A stretch of DNA of 64,000 nt from Intestinimonas butyriciproducens (GCF_016901775.1 NZ_JACJKW010000011.1:35267-99266), one strand, 5' to 3'; shown: positions 49,833-58,072, counted from the stretch's first letter. Notes: generated by a model from the sequence alone, not told the origin. Numbers and translations are program-made.

Positions 49833-50918
49833 TTAGCCCTGTTGGGCTTTGCTGGAAGCGGAATGGGCTTCTTCAATCAAGGCCGCAACTTCTGAATGTT
49901 TGTTGGGGTAAAGATGGCTGTATGTCTGAAGGGTGGTTTCTATGTTTTCATGGCCCAGCCGGTCAGCAATCAGCAAGGGGGAGAAGCCTTTTTCGATGAG
50001 AAAGGAAGCGTGGGAATGCCGCAGATCGTGAACCCGAATTCGCTTTACCCCGGAAGCCTTACACCCTCTGATCATTTCATGGAGAAGATAGCTTTTAGTT
50101 TGTCCGAAAAGCCGCCCCGATGGATCAGTAACATAAATACAGGTGGAATACCGCTGTACCATTTCGGACAGGAACGGGGGCAAAGTAATGATCCGTTTGC
50201 TTTTGGGTGTTTTGGGTGGTAGGATCAAATCTTCCTTCTTGTGTCGGGCATAATTTTTAGAAATGCTCACCGTATGGGCTTCAAAATCAAAATCATCCGC
50301 AGTTAAAGCCAACAGTTCACCGGAGCGCATACCAGTCCAAAACAGCAGATTGAAAATCACAACAGAAGGGGGCTTGTCGGCCACCGCTTGGACGAAACGG
50401 TTAAATTCTTCTACCGTCCAAATCTCCATTTCATCAGCGTGCTTTTTTCCCATGCTACCGGCAAGGCGGCAAGGGTTACTTTCCAACCGGTAATACTTCA
50501 CAGCAAAATTGAAAATGGCGCTGGCCTGATTATTTACCGTTTTTAGATAGGTTGGGGAATACCCCTTGGGATCAGCTAAAAGTTCATTTTGCCACTTTCT
50601 GATTGTGGCCGGGGTAATGGTGTTGATTGGCATATCCCGGAAGAAGGGAAGAAGTTTGGTGTCAATCAGAAATTGCTTGTTGGAATAAGTGGTGGGTTTC
50701 AGACGGTGCTTGCAATCTTCCATGTAAAGTTCCACCAGAGAACCAAAGGACATATCACAGGAAGCATGGGCCTTGGATAAGAATTCCCGTTCAAAATCTT
50801 GGGCTTCTTTCTTCGTCCTGAAGCCTTCCTTCTTCTTTTGCTTTCGGTTCCCTGTCCAATCGGTATAGTAGAACTTGCAGAACCATGAACCGGCTTTTTC
50901 ATTTTTGTATACTGGCAT
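49833..50918 (-). CDS. Tyrosine-type site-specific integrase
   Basis: This integrase has 361 residues. The N-terminal arm-binding region (AGSWFCKFYYTDWTGNRKQKKKEGF) and a SAM-like core-binding domain (LVELYMEDCKHRLKPTTYSNK) precede the catalytic domain. Catalytic residues are visible: Arg in WTGMRSGELLAL, His-x-x-Arg in VHDLRHSHASF, His in LGHENIETTLQTYSHLY, with the last Tyr as nucleophile. It points outward toward the left end of the element, as usual. ATG 50918 aligns with the family start. Confidence 0.95.
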   Translation of the reverse strand: MPVYKNEKAGSWFCKFYYTDWTGNRKQKKKEGFRTKKEAQDFEREFLSKAHASCDMSFGSLVELYMEDCKHRLKPTTYSNKQFLIDTKLLPFFRDMPINTITPATIRKWQNELLADPKGYSPTYLKTVNNQASAIFNFAVKYYRLESNPCRLAGSMGKKHADEMEIWTVEEFNRFVQAVADKPPSVVIFNLLFWTGMRSGELLALTADDFDFEAHTVSISKNYARHKKEDLILPPKTPKSKRIITLPPFLSEMVQRYSTCIYVTDPSGRLFGQTKSYLLHEMIRGCKASGVKRIRVHDLRHSHASFLIEKGFSPLLIADRLGHENIETTLQTYSHLYPNKHSEVAALIEEAHSASSKAQQG

Positions 50919-51024
50919 TATATCACCCAGCCTTTCAGGAAAAAGGGTATGCAAAACCAAACCCAGTGTGATATAATGTTCAATGGGGATTGAAACATTA
51001 ACTTCAAACGGGTTTTGTTTCGCC

Positions 51025-51067
51025 TGACCGCTTCCGGTGTGCCACCACCGGGGGCGGTCATTTTTTT
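51025..51067 (+). terminator. Hairpin with T-run between integrase and repressor
   Basis: An imperfect stem GACCGCTTCCGGTG/CACCGGGGGCGGTC is followed by seven Ts on the plus strand, although both neighbouring genes are on the minus strand. It overlaps the repressor stop codon. It would stop transcription entering the repressor gene from the left end. Confidence 0.55.
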
Positions 51068-51575
51068 ACTTGTTGAGTTCCGCTGTTATTTCTTGGATAA
51101 TTTCAGCTTCGGGCCGGGTGTCCTTCAGTCGATCCACCAAGGCCGGAATAAAAGCCTTAGTACATTGCACAAGGGTTTCTATGTCCTTTTCATACAGGAT
51201 GAAACTGTTTGACGCTTTTCCGATAATCCAATAGGGACATTCTAACCCGGATTCCCCCATGATGCCCTTTCCTTCAACAGCACCATAGATTTCTTCCAGC
51301 GCCGCAATGATGCCACTGTGAAGGTTGACCGCCCTTTGGAGGGATTTCACATTTTCAGCGCCAATTTGAAGATCAAACCATTCAGGGCCAATCAATTCAG
51401 CGGGTGTAACCCCCAAACCATTTGCAATTTTACTGATAGTTTCCATTTTGGGATTTAGTTTTCCCGCCTCATATCGCCTGATGGTTGGTTCTGCGATTCC
51501 GGCTAATTCTCCAAGTGCCTTTTGCGTTAAGCCCCTTTCAAGCCGCTTTGCTTTAATTTTTTCGCCTATGGACAT
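51066..51575 (-). CDS. XRE-family repressor of the element
   Basis: This 169-residue protein has an N-terminal lambda-repressor-like helix-turn-helix (IGEKIKAKRLERGLTQKALGELAGIAEPTIRRYEAGKLNP, read in pieces). It continues through ETISKIANGLGVTPAELIG. The C-terminal 110 residues contain no S24 peptidase motif, so it is unlikely to be cleaved by RecA; induction would need another route. ATG 51575 is chosen because GAGGTGG lies four to five bases upstream. It is divergent from the Cro-like gene at 51735, giving a typical lysis/lysogeny switch layout. Confidence 0.88.
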   Translation of the reverse strand: MSIGEKIKAKRLERGLTQKALGELAGIAEPTIRRYEAGKLNPKMETISKIANGLGVTPAELIGPEWFDLQIGAENVKSLQRAVNLHSGIIAALEEIYGAVEGKGIMGESGLECPYWIIGKASNSFILYEKDIETLVQCTKAFIPALVDRLKDTRPEAEIIQEITAELNK

Positions 51576-51599
51576 TTGCACCACCTCATATCAACTATA

Positions 51600-51734
51600 T
51601 CATAAGGCAACACAGAACAGCAACAAAAATTTCTTTCAAAGCAACTTGACAGCAACTTAACTTTCTGATAGGATTATATCAGCAACAAAACTTGCTGTCA
51701 ACCCCTGTTCAAAAATTTCAAAGAAGGTGAGAGC
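51600..51734. promoter_or_regulatory. Divergent switch region with repressor-type repeats
   Basis: The gap between repressor and Cro-like genes contains AGCAAC at least four times on the plus strand (within CAGCAACAAAA twice and GCAACTT twice), plus an inverted ACTTGCTGT. TTGACA (51646-51651), a 17-bp spacer and TAGGAT (51669-51674) form the rightward promoter. It is overlapped by the repeats, so a repressor bound there could block it. Confidence 0.6.
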
Positions 51735-51929
51735 ATGATTGTAAGTAAGAAGAAGTTAGAAATGGCTATGGCAAATGCCTGCCTAAATACGCAGGAACTT
51801 TGCAAAGAAATCAACATGAAGTACCAGCAATTTTACCGGGTAGCAAACGGCAACAACTGTAAACCCGCCACCATCGGTAAGATCGCCAAAGCCCTGAATG
51901 TCCCCGTTGAAACCCTGATTGAAGATTGA
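51735..51929 (+). CDS. Cro/CI-type small DNA-binding protein
   Basis: This 64-residue protein is essentially one helix-turn-helix domain (ANACLNTQELCKEINMKYQQFYRVANGNNCKPATIGKIAKALNVPVETLIED, read in pieces). It matches the short XRE/Cro group. It is the first gene of the rightward operon, facing the repressor. An AGAAGGTGAG ribosome site precedes the ATG. The next start codon lies 16 bp after its stop. Confidence 0.82.
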   Translation: MIVSKKKLEMAMANACLNTQELCKEINMKYQQFYRVANGNNCKPATIGKIAKALNVPVETLIED

Positions 51930-51945
51930 GAAAGGAAGTAGAACC

Positions 51946-52272
51946 ATGAACGAATTTACTTTGACCGCTGATTTTGGCATGACCGCTTCTGATGATGGCT
52001 TCATCCAGTACGGTATTCACCCCGGTGATACCATCATGTTTAAGAAGTCTGAAGATTTCCCCGTTAATGGCTCCATTGTGGCGGTGATCATTGATGATGG
52101 CCCCATCACCCTGAAGCGGATTTCCTTCTATGGCGATTCCTTGGACTGCTATCTTGAGGGCGGTTCCAGCCGGGTTGCACCTATCTTTATCAGCCATGCC
52201 GAGTATGGCCGTCTGAAGGTTTTGGGTGTAGCTGTCAGCGTGATCCACAGCTTGGCCCCGGCTGAAGAATAA
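51946..52272 (+). CDS. S24/LexA-fold protein without catalytic serine
   Basis: This 108-residue protein resembles the C-terminal peptidase fold of LexA/UmuD/CI proteins: GIHPGDTIMFKKSEDFPVNGSIVAVIIDDGPITLKRIS, read in pieces. The usual D-S-M-x-P nucleophile segment reads DGFIQYGIHPGD here, so the serine is missing, whereas the general-base lysine region (LKRI) is kept. There is no DNA-binding domain. It may dimerise with or regulate another S24-fold protein. GGAAG precedes ATG 51946. The interpretation of lost activity is my inference. Confidence 0.6.
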   Translation: MNEFTLTADFGMTASDDGFIQYGIHPGDTIMFKKSEDFPVNGSIVAVIIDDGPITLKRISFYGDSLDCYLEGGSSRVAPIFISHAEYGRLKVLGVAVSVIHSLAPAEE

Positions 52273-52284
52273 GGGGGCAAACCC

Positions 52285-52395
52285 ATGAAGCAGAATATCA
52301 AGAAGAAAGGGGTGATGCAGGGTGCAGTTATACAAAGGATTCGTTCCAACCAAGGACAAGAAATGCCTGATGCCGTTCAAAAACGCCACTTCTGA
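52285..52395 (+). CDS. Possible small ORF overlapping the primase start
   Basis: ATG 52285 follows GGGGG by eight bases and opens a 36-codon basic frame (MKQNIKKKGVMQGAVIQRIR ...). It overlaps the first 74 bases of the primase-helicase gene in another frame. It could serve as a coupling leader. No family is recognised and it may be chance. Confidence 0.25.
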   Translation: MKQNIKKKGVMQGAVIQRIRSNQGQEMPDAVQKRHF

Positions 52396-54232
52396 AGAAC
52401 TTCTTTCCTATGAACAGGTGAAGGGCCTTCCCGAATATGCCGGGATTCTCTCTGATGATACCATTTTGGTTGATATAGACGATATGGATCAATCTATGGC
52501 GTTGTTGACCATCATCGAAACCTTGGGTCTGAAATGCCGAGTGTATGCGACATCCAGAGGGAAACACTTCTTATTCAAGAATATCCCTGATTTGGTCAAA
52601 AGCAATCGAACCAAGGCCACATTAGCGATTGGCTTTGAAGCTGATTTGAAGATTGGTTCCCGGAATAGTTACCAGATATTGAAGTATAGAAATGAGGATC
52701 GCCCCATTCTGTACGATGCGCCGGAAGATGAAATTCAAGACCTTCCCAAGTGGTTGACCCCTGTGAAAACAGATATTGACTTCAAGGCGCTTGGAGAAGG
52801 GGACGGGCGAAACCAAGCCCTGTTCAATTACATTCTGACCCTTCAGGATCACGATTTCACAAAAGAGGAAGCCCGTGAAACCATTCGGCTGATCAACCGG
52901 TATGTGTTGAAAGCCCCGTTGAGTGAAAGAGAACTTGAAACTATCCTTCGGGATGAAGCATTTCAAAAGCAATCTTTCTTCAAAGGCCGGAGTTTCCAGC
53001 ATGACCGGTTTGCCGAATACCTGAAGCGAGATTCCCACATCATCAAAATCAATGGCCGATTGCACATCTACCAAGACGGGATTTATACCCCTTCATGGGA
53101 AGCTATTGAACGGGCCATGATCACCCTGATCCCCGCCCTGAAGGACGCCCAGCGGAAAGAAACCCTGAAGCAACTGAACCTAATTTGTGATCCCAAGAAA
53201 CCGGCTTCGCCTGAAGTAATTGCCTTCAGCAACGGCCTTTACAATATCCGTGATGATTCTTTCAGCGAGTTTACACCGGATATTGTGATCACCAATAAGA
53301 TTCCTTGGCCTTACAACCCAGCCGCCTATTCCGATTTGCTGGATCGCACCCTTGATAAAATCGCCTGTGGGAAGCGGGAAATCCGTGAACTTCTGGAAGA
53401 AATGATTGGTTCCTGTTTCTACCGCTCCAATACGATTGGCGGAAGTGGTTCTTTCATTCTGACTGGTGAGGGTGCCAATGGAAAATCAACTCTGTTGGAT
53501 GCCTTGAAAAACCTGATGGGTGATGGGAACATTGCTTCACTTGACCTGAAGGAACTTGGGGACAGGTTCAAAACCGCTGAACTGTTTGGGAAGCTGGTGA
53601 ACATTGGTGATGATATTGGTTCTGACTATATCGCCAATGTAGCCGTATTCAAGAAGCTGGTAACAGGCCAAAGGGTTTCAGCGGAAAGAAAAGGCCAAGA
53701 CCCCTTTGAGTTTGACAGCTACGCCAAGTTGCTGTTCAGCGCCAATGCCATTCCCCGGCTGGGGCGGTCAAAGGAAAGCTTTTCCGTAATGCGCCGGTTG
53801 GTGATCGTTCCTTTTGATGCCAAGTTCACTTCTGAAGATGAAGATTTTAACCCCAATATCCGCTATGATCTTCAGGATCAGGAAGTCATGGAATACATGA
53901 TCCAGATTGGTTTAACGGGGCTGAAACGGCTTCTGAATAAGAAAGCCTTTACCAAATCCAAAGAGGTTGAACAGGCGATTGAGGAATACCGCATAGAAAA
54001 TAATCCTCTGTTGGCATTCCTTGAAGAAATGGGGGCCGATGCCGTGGAGAATGAGCCGGTTAAAGAAATCTACTTCAAATATAACGAATTCTGTAACCGG
54101 AACCATTTTGAAGCCCTTAACAGGATTGAATTTTCAAGGCAAGTTTCAAAATCTCTGAACTTCACAACAAAAGATAAGCGGATCAAGGGCGAAAAGGTGA
54201 AAATCTTTGTGCAAAAAGTCCCGGATGGTTAA
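52322..54232 (+). CDS. Phage/plasmid primase-helicase, P4/D5 type
   Basis: This protein has 636 residues. The N-terminal 170 residues look like a primase-polymerase of the bifunctional type (ILVDIDDMDQSMALL, KCRVYATSRGKHFLFKN, IGFEADLKIGSRNSYQIL). The middle has a primase C-terminal helical bundle. The SF3 helicase has Walker A ILTGEGANGKSTLLDAL near residue 383, Walker B LVNIGDDIG, and the SF3 motif C AKLLFSANAIPRL. A D5_N-type region precedes it. It starts at GTG 52322 with AAAGGGG upstream. The inverted repeat GTCCCGGATG/CATCCGGGAC overlaps its stop and starts the iteron region. Confidence 0.9.
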   Translation: MQLYKGFVPTKDKKCLMPFKNATSEELLSYEQVKGLPEYAGILSDDTILVDIDDMDQSMALLTIIETLGLKCRVYATSRGKHFLFKNIPDLVKSNRTKATLAIGFEADLKIGSRNSYQILKYRNEDRPILYDAPEDEIQDLPKWLTPVKTDIDFKALGEGDGRNQALFNYILTLQDHDFTKEEARETIRLINRYVLKAPLSERELETILRDEAFQKQSFFKGRSFQHDRFAEYLKRDSHIIKINGRLHIYQDGIYTPSWEAIERAMITLIPALKDAQRKETLKQLNLICDPKKPASPEVIAFSNGLYNIRDDSFSEFTPDIVITNKIPWPYNPAAYSDLLDRTLDKIACGKREIRELLEEMIGSCFYRSNTIGGSGSFILTGEGANGKSTLLDALKNLMGDGNIASLDLKELGDRFKTAELFGKLVNIGDDIGSDYIANVAVFKKLVTGQRVSAERKGQDPFEFDSYAKLLFSANAIPRLGRSKESFSVMRRLVIVPFDAKFTSEDEDFNPNIRYDLQDQEVMEYMIQIGLTGLKRLLNKKAFTKSKEVEQAIEEYRIENNPLLAFLEEMGADAVENEPVKEIYFKYNEFCNRNHFEALNRIEFSRQVSKSLNFTTKDKRIKGEKVKIFVQKVPDG

Positions 54233-54425
54233 TACATCCGGGACAGTATCGGGACATATCCGGGACATAGAAAATATAAGGAATTTCAATGGTTTCCCCA
54301 AAAATGTCCCGGATTGTCCCGGATAGTTTTAACTTCTTATTGCAAATAAAAAACATCAAAAAATTTTTCATAGGTAGTAAAAAATATATAATATATAGCC
54401 CTTATTTCACGGGACAACCGGGACA
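54218..54425. other. Iteron cluster, candidate replication origin of the element
   Basis: The 7-mer CGGGACA occurs eight times in 208 bp, five times on the plus strand (54239, 54250, 54261, 54410 and 54419, approximate starts) and three times inverted (near 54218, 54305, 54315). Most copies are extended to ATCCGGGACA and spaced 10-11 bp apart, one helical turn. A 75-bp tract of almost pure A/T (54325-54400) separates the two groups and could be an unwinding element. It lies directly after the primase-helicase gene, as in P4-type replicons. Confidence 0.65.
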
Positions 54426-54451
54426 CTTTAGGGCGGAAAGGATGGCTGGCA

Positions 54452-54769
54452 ATGACTGGTGAAGAATTCTTGGATTGGCTGGATGGCGTAAAGCATATTG
54501 ACCGAGTTGAATGGATCATTCAGGGTGAAGATTGCTGGGATGCTGATGAAATTAGCGTTGGTGTAACTGCTGACGGAGAAGAGAAAGTGTTCTTCTTTGG
54601 CCGTGCCAAGTGGTTAGAACGGCCTGACGATTTCTGTAAAGTCTGCATGGCTATGATCGGAAACCGTGTGATGAAACAGATGGGCTTGTGTGACGATCTT
54701 GGCCCGTTTACCATTGCTGATGATCCAAGTAGCGTGGTCAATCAGACAATCAGAAAGTTGCAGGGGTGA
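54452..54769 (+). CDS. Unrecognised 105-residue element protein
   Basis: I do not recognise this protein. It is acidic, with a Trp-rich N-terminal half (EEFLDWLDGV, DRVEWIIQGEDCWDADEIS), a beta-strand-like VGVTADGEEKVFFFGR and a C-terminal helical part. AAAGGATGGC precedes ATG 54452, and the next gene starts 4 bp after its stop. It lies just behind the candidate origin, so a replication or regulatory role is possible but unproven. Confidence 0.65.
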   Translation: MTGEEFLDWLDGVKHIDRVEWIIQGEDCWDADEISVGVTADGEEKVFFFGRAKWLERPDDFCKVCMAMIGNRVMKQMGLCDDLGPFTIADDPSSVVNQTIRKLQG

Positions 54770-54773
54770 TCGG

Positions 54774-55022
54774 ATGCCAAGCAGAAACACAGAATTTTTG
54801 GATGATCTTCGGTTCATGCTGGGAGATGAACAATACACCATTTTGATCAGTAAATACCCTGAAGAACGGTTCCGGTTGCCTTCTATTGAAGGCGCTGAAA
54901 CGATAACCCGCCGAAATCAGAGGATCAGAAATGAGTTTTTAGGGGGTATCAACAAAATCATTTTGCAGGAAAAGGAACATCTGACCAGCCGACAATTAAG
55001 CAGGATCATCAATGGAAAGTAA
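54774..55022 (+). CDS. Small protein, possibly Mor-like activator
   Basis: This 82-residue protein has a C-terminal segment (TRRNQRIRNEFLGGINKIILQ and LTSRQLSRIING) that resembles the helix-turn-helix end of Mor/C-type middle-operon activators (pattern RNxxIRxxFxGxN ... LSxRxVRxI). The N-terminal half (FLDDLRFMLGDEQYTILISKY) is also similar in length and position. The match is weak. It lies directly upstream of a promoter with palindromic sites, which fits an activator. ATG 54774 follows GGGGTGAT. Confidence 0.4.
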   Translation: MPSRNTEFLDDLRFMLGDEQYTILISKYPEERFRLPSIEGAETITRRNQRIRNEFLGGINKIILQEKEHLTSRQLSRIINGK

Positions 55023-55024
55023 GT

Positions 55025-55066
55025 AAAGCCGCCTGACCTTTCAATGGTTGGGCGGCTTTCAGTTTT
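55025..55066 (+). terminator. Rho-independent terminator of the early operon
   Basis: A stem AAAGCCGCC/GGCGGCTTT with a long T-containing loop and a TTTTG tail lies right after the stop of the 82-residue gene. Confidence 0.7.
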
Positions 55067-55088
55067 GTTGAACATTCCTGAACTAAAA

Positions 55089-55172
55089 TCACAATATATA
55101 GTATTTATTTGGGCCAAAAATGTCATAAAATATACTATATATAGTGATTTACATGGGTAGGAATGGTATAAT
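55089..55172 (+). promoter_or_regulatory. Probable activated promoter of the terminase operon
   Basis: An extended -10 (TGGTATAAT, 55164-55172) has no -35 of its own. Upstream is a perfect 12-bp palindrome ACTATATATAGT (55134-55145). It is part of a larger inverted repeat with TCACAATATATAGTAT at 55089-55104. This layout suggests an activator-dependent promoter; the source of the activator is inferred only. Confidence 0.45.
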
Positions 55173-55199
55173 TATAACAGCGGGAAAGGCGGTGAGTAC

Positions 55200-55622
55200 A
55201 TGACGAGAAAGCAAAAAAGGTTTGTTGAAGAATACCTTGTTGACCTGAATGCGACCCAAGCGGCAATTCGGGCAGGGTATTCCCCCAATACAGCGGGTTC
55301 AATCGGTGAAGAAAACCTGAAGAAACCTGAAATCAAGAATGCTATTACATCGCTTTTGGATGATATGGCGGCTTCTAATATTGCTACTGTTCAGGAAATC
55401 ATGGAACATTTGACAGCCGTGATGCGTGGTGAAACCACGGAAGAAATTTTGATCCTTGTTGGGAACGGGGTTCAGCAAATTACAACGAAACAGGTTTCCG
55501 CTAAAGATCGGATTAGAGCGGCGGAATTGTTGGGTAAACGCTATGGCCTGTTCAAAGATAAAGTGAATTTTGAAGGTCTGCTTCCGGTTGTGATCACCGG
55601 TGATGATCAACTTGAAGATTAA
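55200..55622 (+). CDS. Phage terminase small subunit
   Basis: This 140-residue protein matches terminase_2 (PF03592) type small subunits: the N-terminal TRKQKRFVEEYLVDLNATQAAIRAGYSPNTAGSIGEENLKKPEI, read in pieces, is the DNA-binding helix-turn-helix, and the C-terminal part is oligomerising. Such proteins recognise pac/cos sites for packaging. No large terminase, portal or capsid gene follows, so packaging would need a helper or has been lost. AAAGGCGG precedes the ATG. Confidence 0.88.
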   Translation: MTRKQKRFVEEYLVDLNATQAAIRAGYSPNTAGSIGEENLKKPEIKNAITSLLDDMAASNIATVQEIMEHLTAVMRGETTEEILILVGNGVQQITTKQVSAKDRIRAAELLGKRYGLFKDKVNFEGLLPVVITGDDQLED

Positions 55623-55763
55623 ACAATTCATACCATACACCCGGCCCCAAAAACTTGTGAAAACCCGTTATGTCTGAAAGTAGCGCAATAGTAACAAAAG
55701 AGCATTCAACCCCTTGAAAATCAAGCACTTAACTTCATTGGGAAATAGAAAGGAAGATAGACA

Positions 55764-56573
55764 ATGACCAACTTTGATACCCTTATGGCTTATGTGAAAG
55801 CCCAGCTTCAGAAGATTGACCAGTTGGAAAAGGAAATGGTTCAAGCCATTGCTGATGCCGAGTATGTCACCATTGGTGGAAATCGGCTTTATGTCGGCGC
55901 TGAAGTGTACGCCGCAAAGAAGAAGGAAATTCAGGATCAGTATCGGGCCTTGATTGAAGCGGTTCATGCCGAGATTCAGCAGAAATTGGATGTGGCCCAG
56001 AAAGAAGCCAATCAGGAATATGTAGCCGCCATGCCCCGCCTGACCGCTGATGAACGGGCTGAAGTTAACGCCATGATTCAGGAATATAAGGATTCCGATG
56101 ATCCCCAGAAAGAACGCAATTTCATTGCGGAGCGGGATTTTCACCTGAAGAATGAAACCGTTCTGGCCAAGGTGTATGTTTTCGCCGGTAAGGAAATGGG
56201 GATTGGAACGGTAGAAAGCGGAACTCCCCACCCTGATCAGTTCATGGAAGCCATTCACCGGGCCACACAGAGCATTACCCGATCCGTAAAGCTGGAACAG
56301 GAACAGCTTATGATTCAGTTGGCCCCGGCAATGCAGATGGCCCAAGAACACATTGACACTGTGATTGAAGCCCGCAGATTCTATGGCGCTTTCGGTTTGC
56401 TGTCTATTCAGAACCACCTGATGGAGTTGAACCCGGACAACTTCCAGCATTTCGGTTATCGCAACTGGGATGAAGTTATGGCCCAGCGGATCAGCATTAA
56501 GGGCCGTTTGTATGATATGGGTATTGATCCCAACCAATCTTTGGTTGCGTTTGTTGGTTCCAATCTTCAGTAA
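55764..56573 (+). CDS. Unrecognised helical 269-residue element protein
   Basis: I do not recognise this protein. The first 90 residues are strongly alpha-helical and charged (QLQKIDQLEKEMVQAIADAEY; KKKEIQDQYRALIEAVHAEIQQ), likely coiled coil. The rest has mixed helices ending FVGSNLQ. A scaffold, chaperone or structural role would fit its place next to terminase, but nothing shows this. AGAAAGGAAG precedes the ATG, and a terminator follows at 56587. The 141-bp gap before it shows no recognisable feature. Confidence 0.65.
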   Translation: MTNFDTLMAYVKAQLQKIDQLEKEMVQAIADAEYVTIGGNRLYVGAEVYAAKKKEIQDQYRALIEAVHAEIQQKLDVAQKEANQEYVAAMPRLTADERAEVNAMIQEYKDSDDPQKERNFIAERDFHLKNETVLAKVYVFAGKEMGIGTVESGTPHPDQFMEAIHRATQSITRSVKLEQEQLMIQLAPAMQMAQEHIDTVIEARRFYGAFGLLSIQNHLMELNPDNFQHFGYRNWDEVMAQRISIKGRLYDMGIDPNQSLVAFVGSNLQ

Positions 56574-56586
56574 TTGGTCAAATTTA

Positions 56587-56634
56587 TCCCCTGAAGGCCA
56601 ATATCAAGGTTATAAGCCTTCAGGGGATTATTTC
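56587..56634 (+). terminator. Rho-independent terminator after the 269-residue gene
   Basis: A stem CCCCTGAAGGC/GCCTTCAGGGG with a 17-base loop is followed by ATTATTT. Confidence 0.7.
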
Positions 56635-56654
56635 ATTTGGGAAGAAGGTGAACC

Positions 56655-57698
56655 ATGACCAATGAAGAACTTGTGGCCCTGATCCAAGCTGGGGATCATG
56701 TTTCGGAGAATATGACGATGCTATACCAGCAAAACCGGCGCTTTATTGCCGGAATTGCTTTGCCGTTTTCCAATTCTTCTGATTTGGAAGATTTGATGCA
56801 GGAAGCCTATTTTGGGTTGGAAAGGGCCGTTTCTAAATACGATGCAAGTTTGGGATATAAGTTCCTCACCTATGCTGAAAATTGGATCAGGCAATCACTT
56901 CAAAGATATTGCCAAAACAACGGCAATCTGAAACGGATGCCCATTCATGTTTTAGAGCAGATTTCCCAGTATCAAAAATTCCGGTCTGATTTTCAAGCTG
57001 TGGTTGGGGATGAACCAACAGATGAAGAATACTGTTACCACCTTGGGATCAAAAAGCAACGGCTGAAAGAACTTCGGAAATACATGATCAGCACCGAAAC
57101 TGTCAGCTTGGATAGCATTGTTCCCGGAACAGAAGATTTTACCCTTGCTGATGTTGTTGCCGATGATTTCGACCTTGAAGAAACCGTATGTGACACTTTA
57201 GCAGATGAACAGGCTAAAACCGTTATCTGGGAGGCTGTTTCTGATCTTGGTGGAAATGCTTCTGAAGTTGTTCATGGCTATTACAAGAACGGCGAAACAC
57301 TCCAAAGCATTTCGGATCGTCTGGAAGTCAGTATAGAACGGGTTCGGCAAATTAAGCACCGAGCAATTTCCAGCCTACGCCGTAACAGAAAATTGAAAGA
57401 AGCCGCTGATGTTTATGGGTATGGGTGCGCCAAAGCCTATTATTGGGGACTGGGACAATTTAAGAACACTGGCGTTTCATCAACAGAGTATTTGGCCCTG
57501 AAACATCTTGAACAGGAACAGGCCCGAAAGCAGTCCATAAAAGAAATCCGTGATATTTCCACTTTAACAAGGGTATCTTCAAGGCGATTGAAACAGGAAA
57601 CCGGCACTGTTCCCATCGGCCTTAAAAAGCTGGCGAAAACGATTGAACAGGCAGAAGCCCTATTAAGGGAAGTTGACAAAATCACAAAAAGGCGGTGA
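56655..57698 (+). CDS. Element-encoded sigma-70 factor
   Basis: This 347-residue protein carries sigma regions 2, 3 and 4. Region 2 is SSDLEDLMQEAYFGLERAV and KYDASLGYKFLTYAENWIRQSL, followed by a region-3-like segment (MPIHVLEQISQYQKFRSDF). Region 4 has ETLQSISDRLEVSIERVRQIKHRAISSLRR. An extra C-terminal basic helical part of about 90 residues is unlike housekeeping factors. It probably redirects RNA polymerase to the element's own late genes, and might also act on host genes. A GAAGGTGAACC precedes the ATG. The next gene is directly adjacent. Confidence 0.85.
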   Translation: MTNEELVALIQAGDHVSENMTMLYQQNRRFIAGIALPFSNSSDLEDLMQEAYFGLERAVSKYDASLGYKFLTYAENWIRQSLQRYCQNNGNLKRMPIHVLEQISQYQKFRSDFQAVVGDEPTDEEYCYHLGIKKQRLKELRKYMISTETVSLDSIVPGTEDFTLADVVADDFDLEETVCDTLADEQAKTVIWEAVSDLGGNASEVVHGYYKNGETLQSISDRLEVSIERVRQIKHRAISSLRRNRKLKEAADVYGYGCAKAYYWGLGQFKNTGVSSTEYLALKHLEQEQARKQSIKEIRDISTLTRVSSRRLKQETGTVPIGLKKLAKTIEQAEALLREVDKITKRR

Positions 57699-57703
57699 AA
57701 AAT

Positions 57704-58072
57704 ATGCTGAAGCATGAAAATCCCAATATTGAAATTATCAACAAATATTTGTGGGCGGTTCGGTTTTCTCTGATCCCCTTCATTCCGCAGATCAATGTTT
57801 CTTCGGATTATACCGACAATCTTAATCAGGAGAAGTTTCTTTTGCTGGATAATGGAATTGTAGTTTTGAATAAAGATGATTCTATCTATTTGCTGTTAAA
57901 AACTGCATTCAAAGCTGTAATGAAACTGAATTCCAGACAGATTACAAAGGAACTGAACTTGTATGCTGTGGGGGCGTTAAAGAAAACATCGTCTAAGAGC
58001 ATTGTTCATCATGCTGTGTTGAAGATTGAGCAAGAACGGCGAAAGGTGGTGAAAAACCATGGCAACCATTAG
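57704..58072 (+). CDS. Unrecognised 122-residue element protein
   Basis: I do not recognise this protein. It has beta-like N-terminal strands (IEIINKYLWAVRFSLIPFIPQINVSS) and a basic helical C-terminus (SIVHHAVLKIEQERRKVVKNHGNH). ATG 57704 lies eight bases after GGCGG; a GTG at 57695 overlaps the sigma gene and is less likely. The tape-measure gene starts inside its last codons (14-bp overlap). In tailed phages this position often holds a tail-assembly chaperone, but the sequence gives no proof. Confidence 0.6.
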   Translation: MLKHENPNIEIINKYLWAVRFSLIPFIPQINVSSDYTDNLNQEKFLLLDNGIVVLNKDDSIYLLLKTAFKAVMKLNSRQITKELNLYAVGALKKTSSKSIVHHAVLKIEQERRKVVKNHGNH

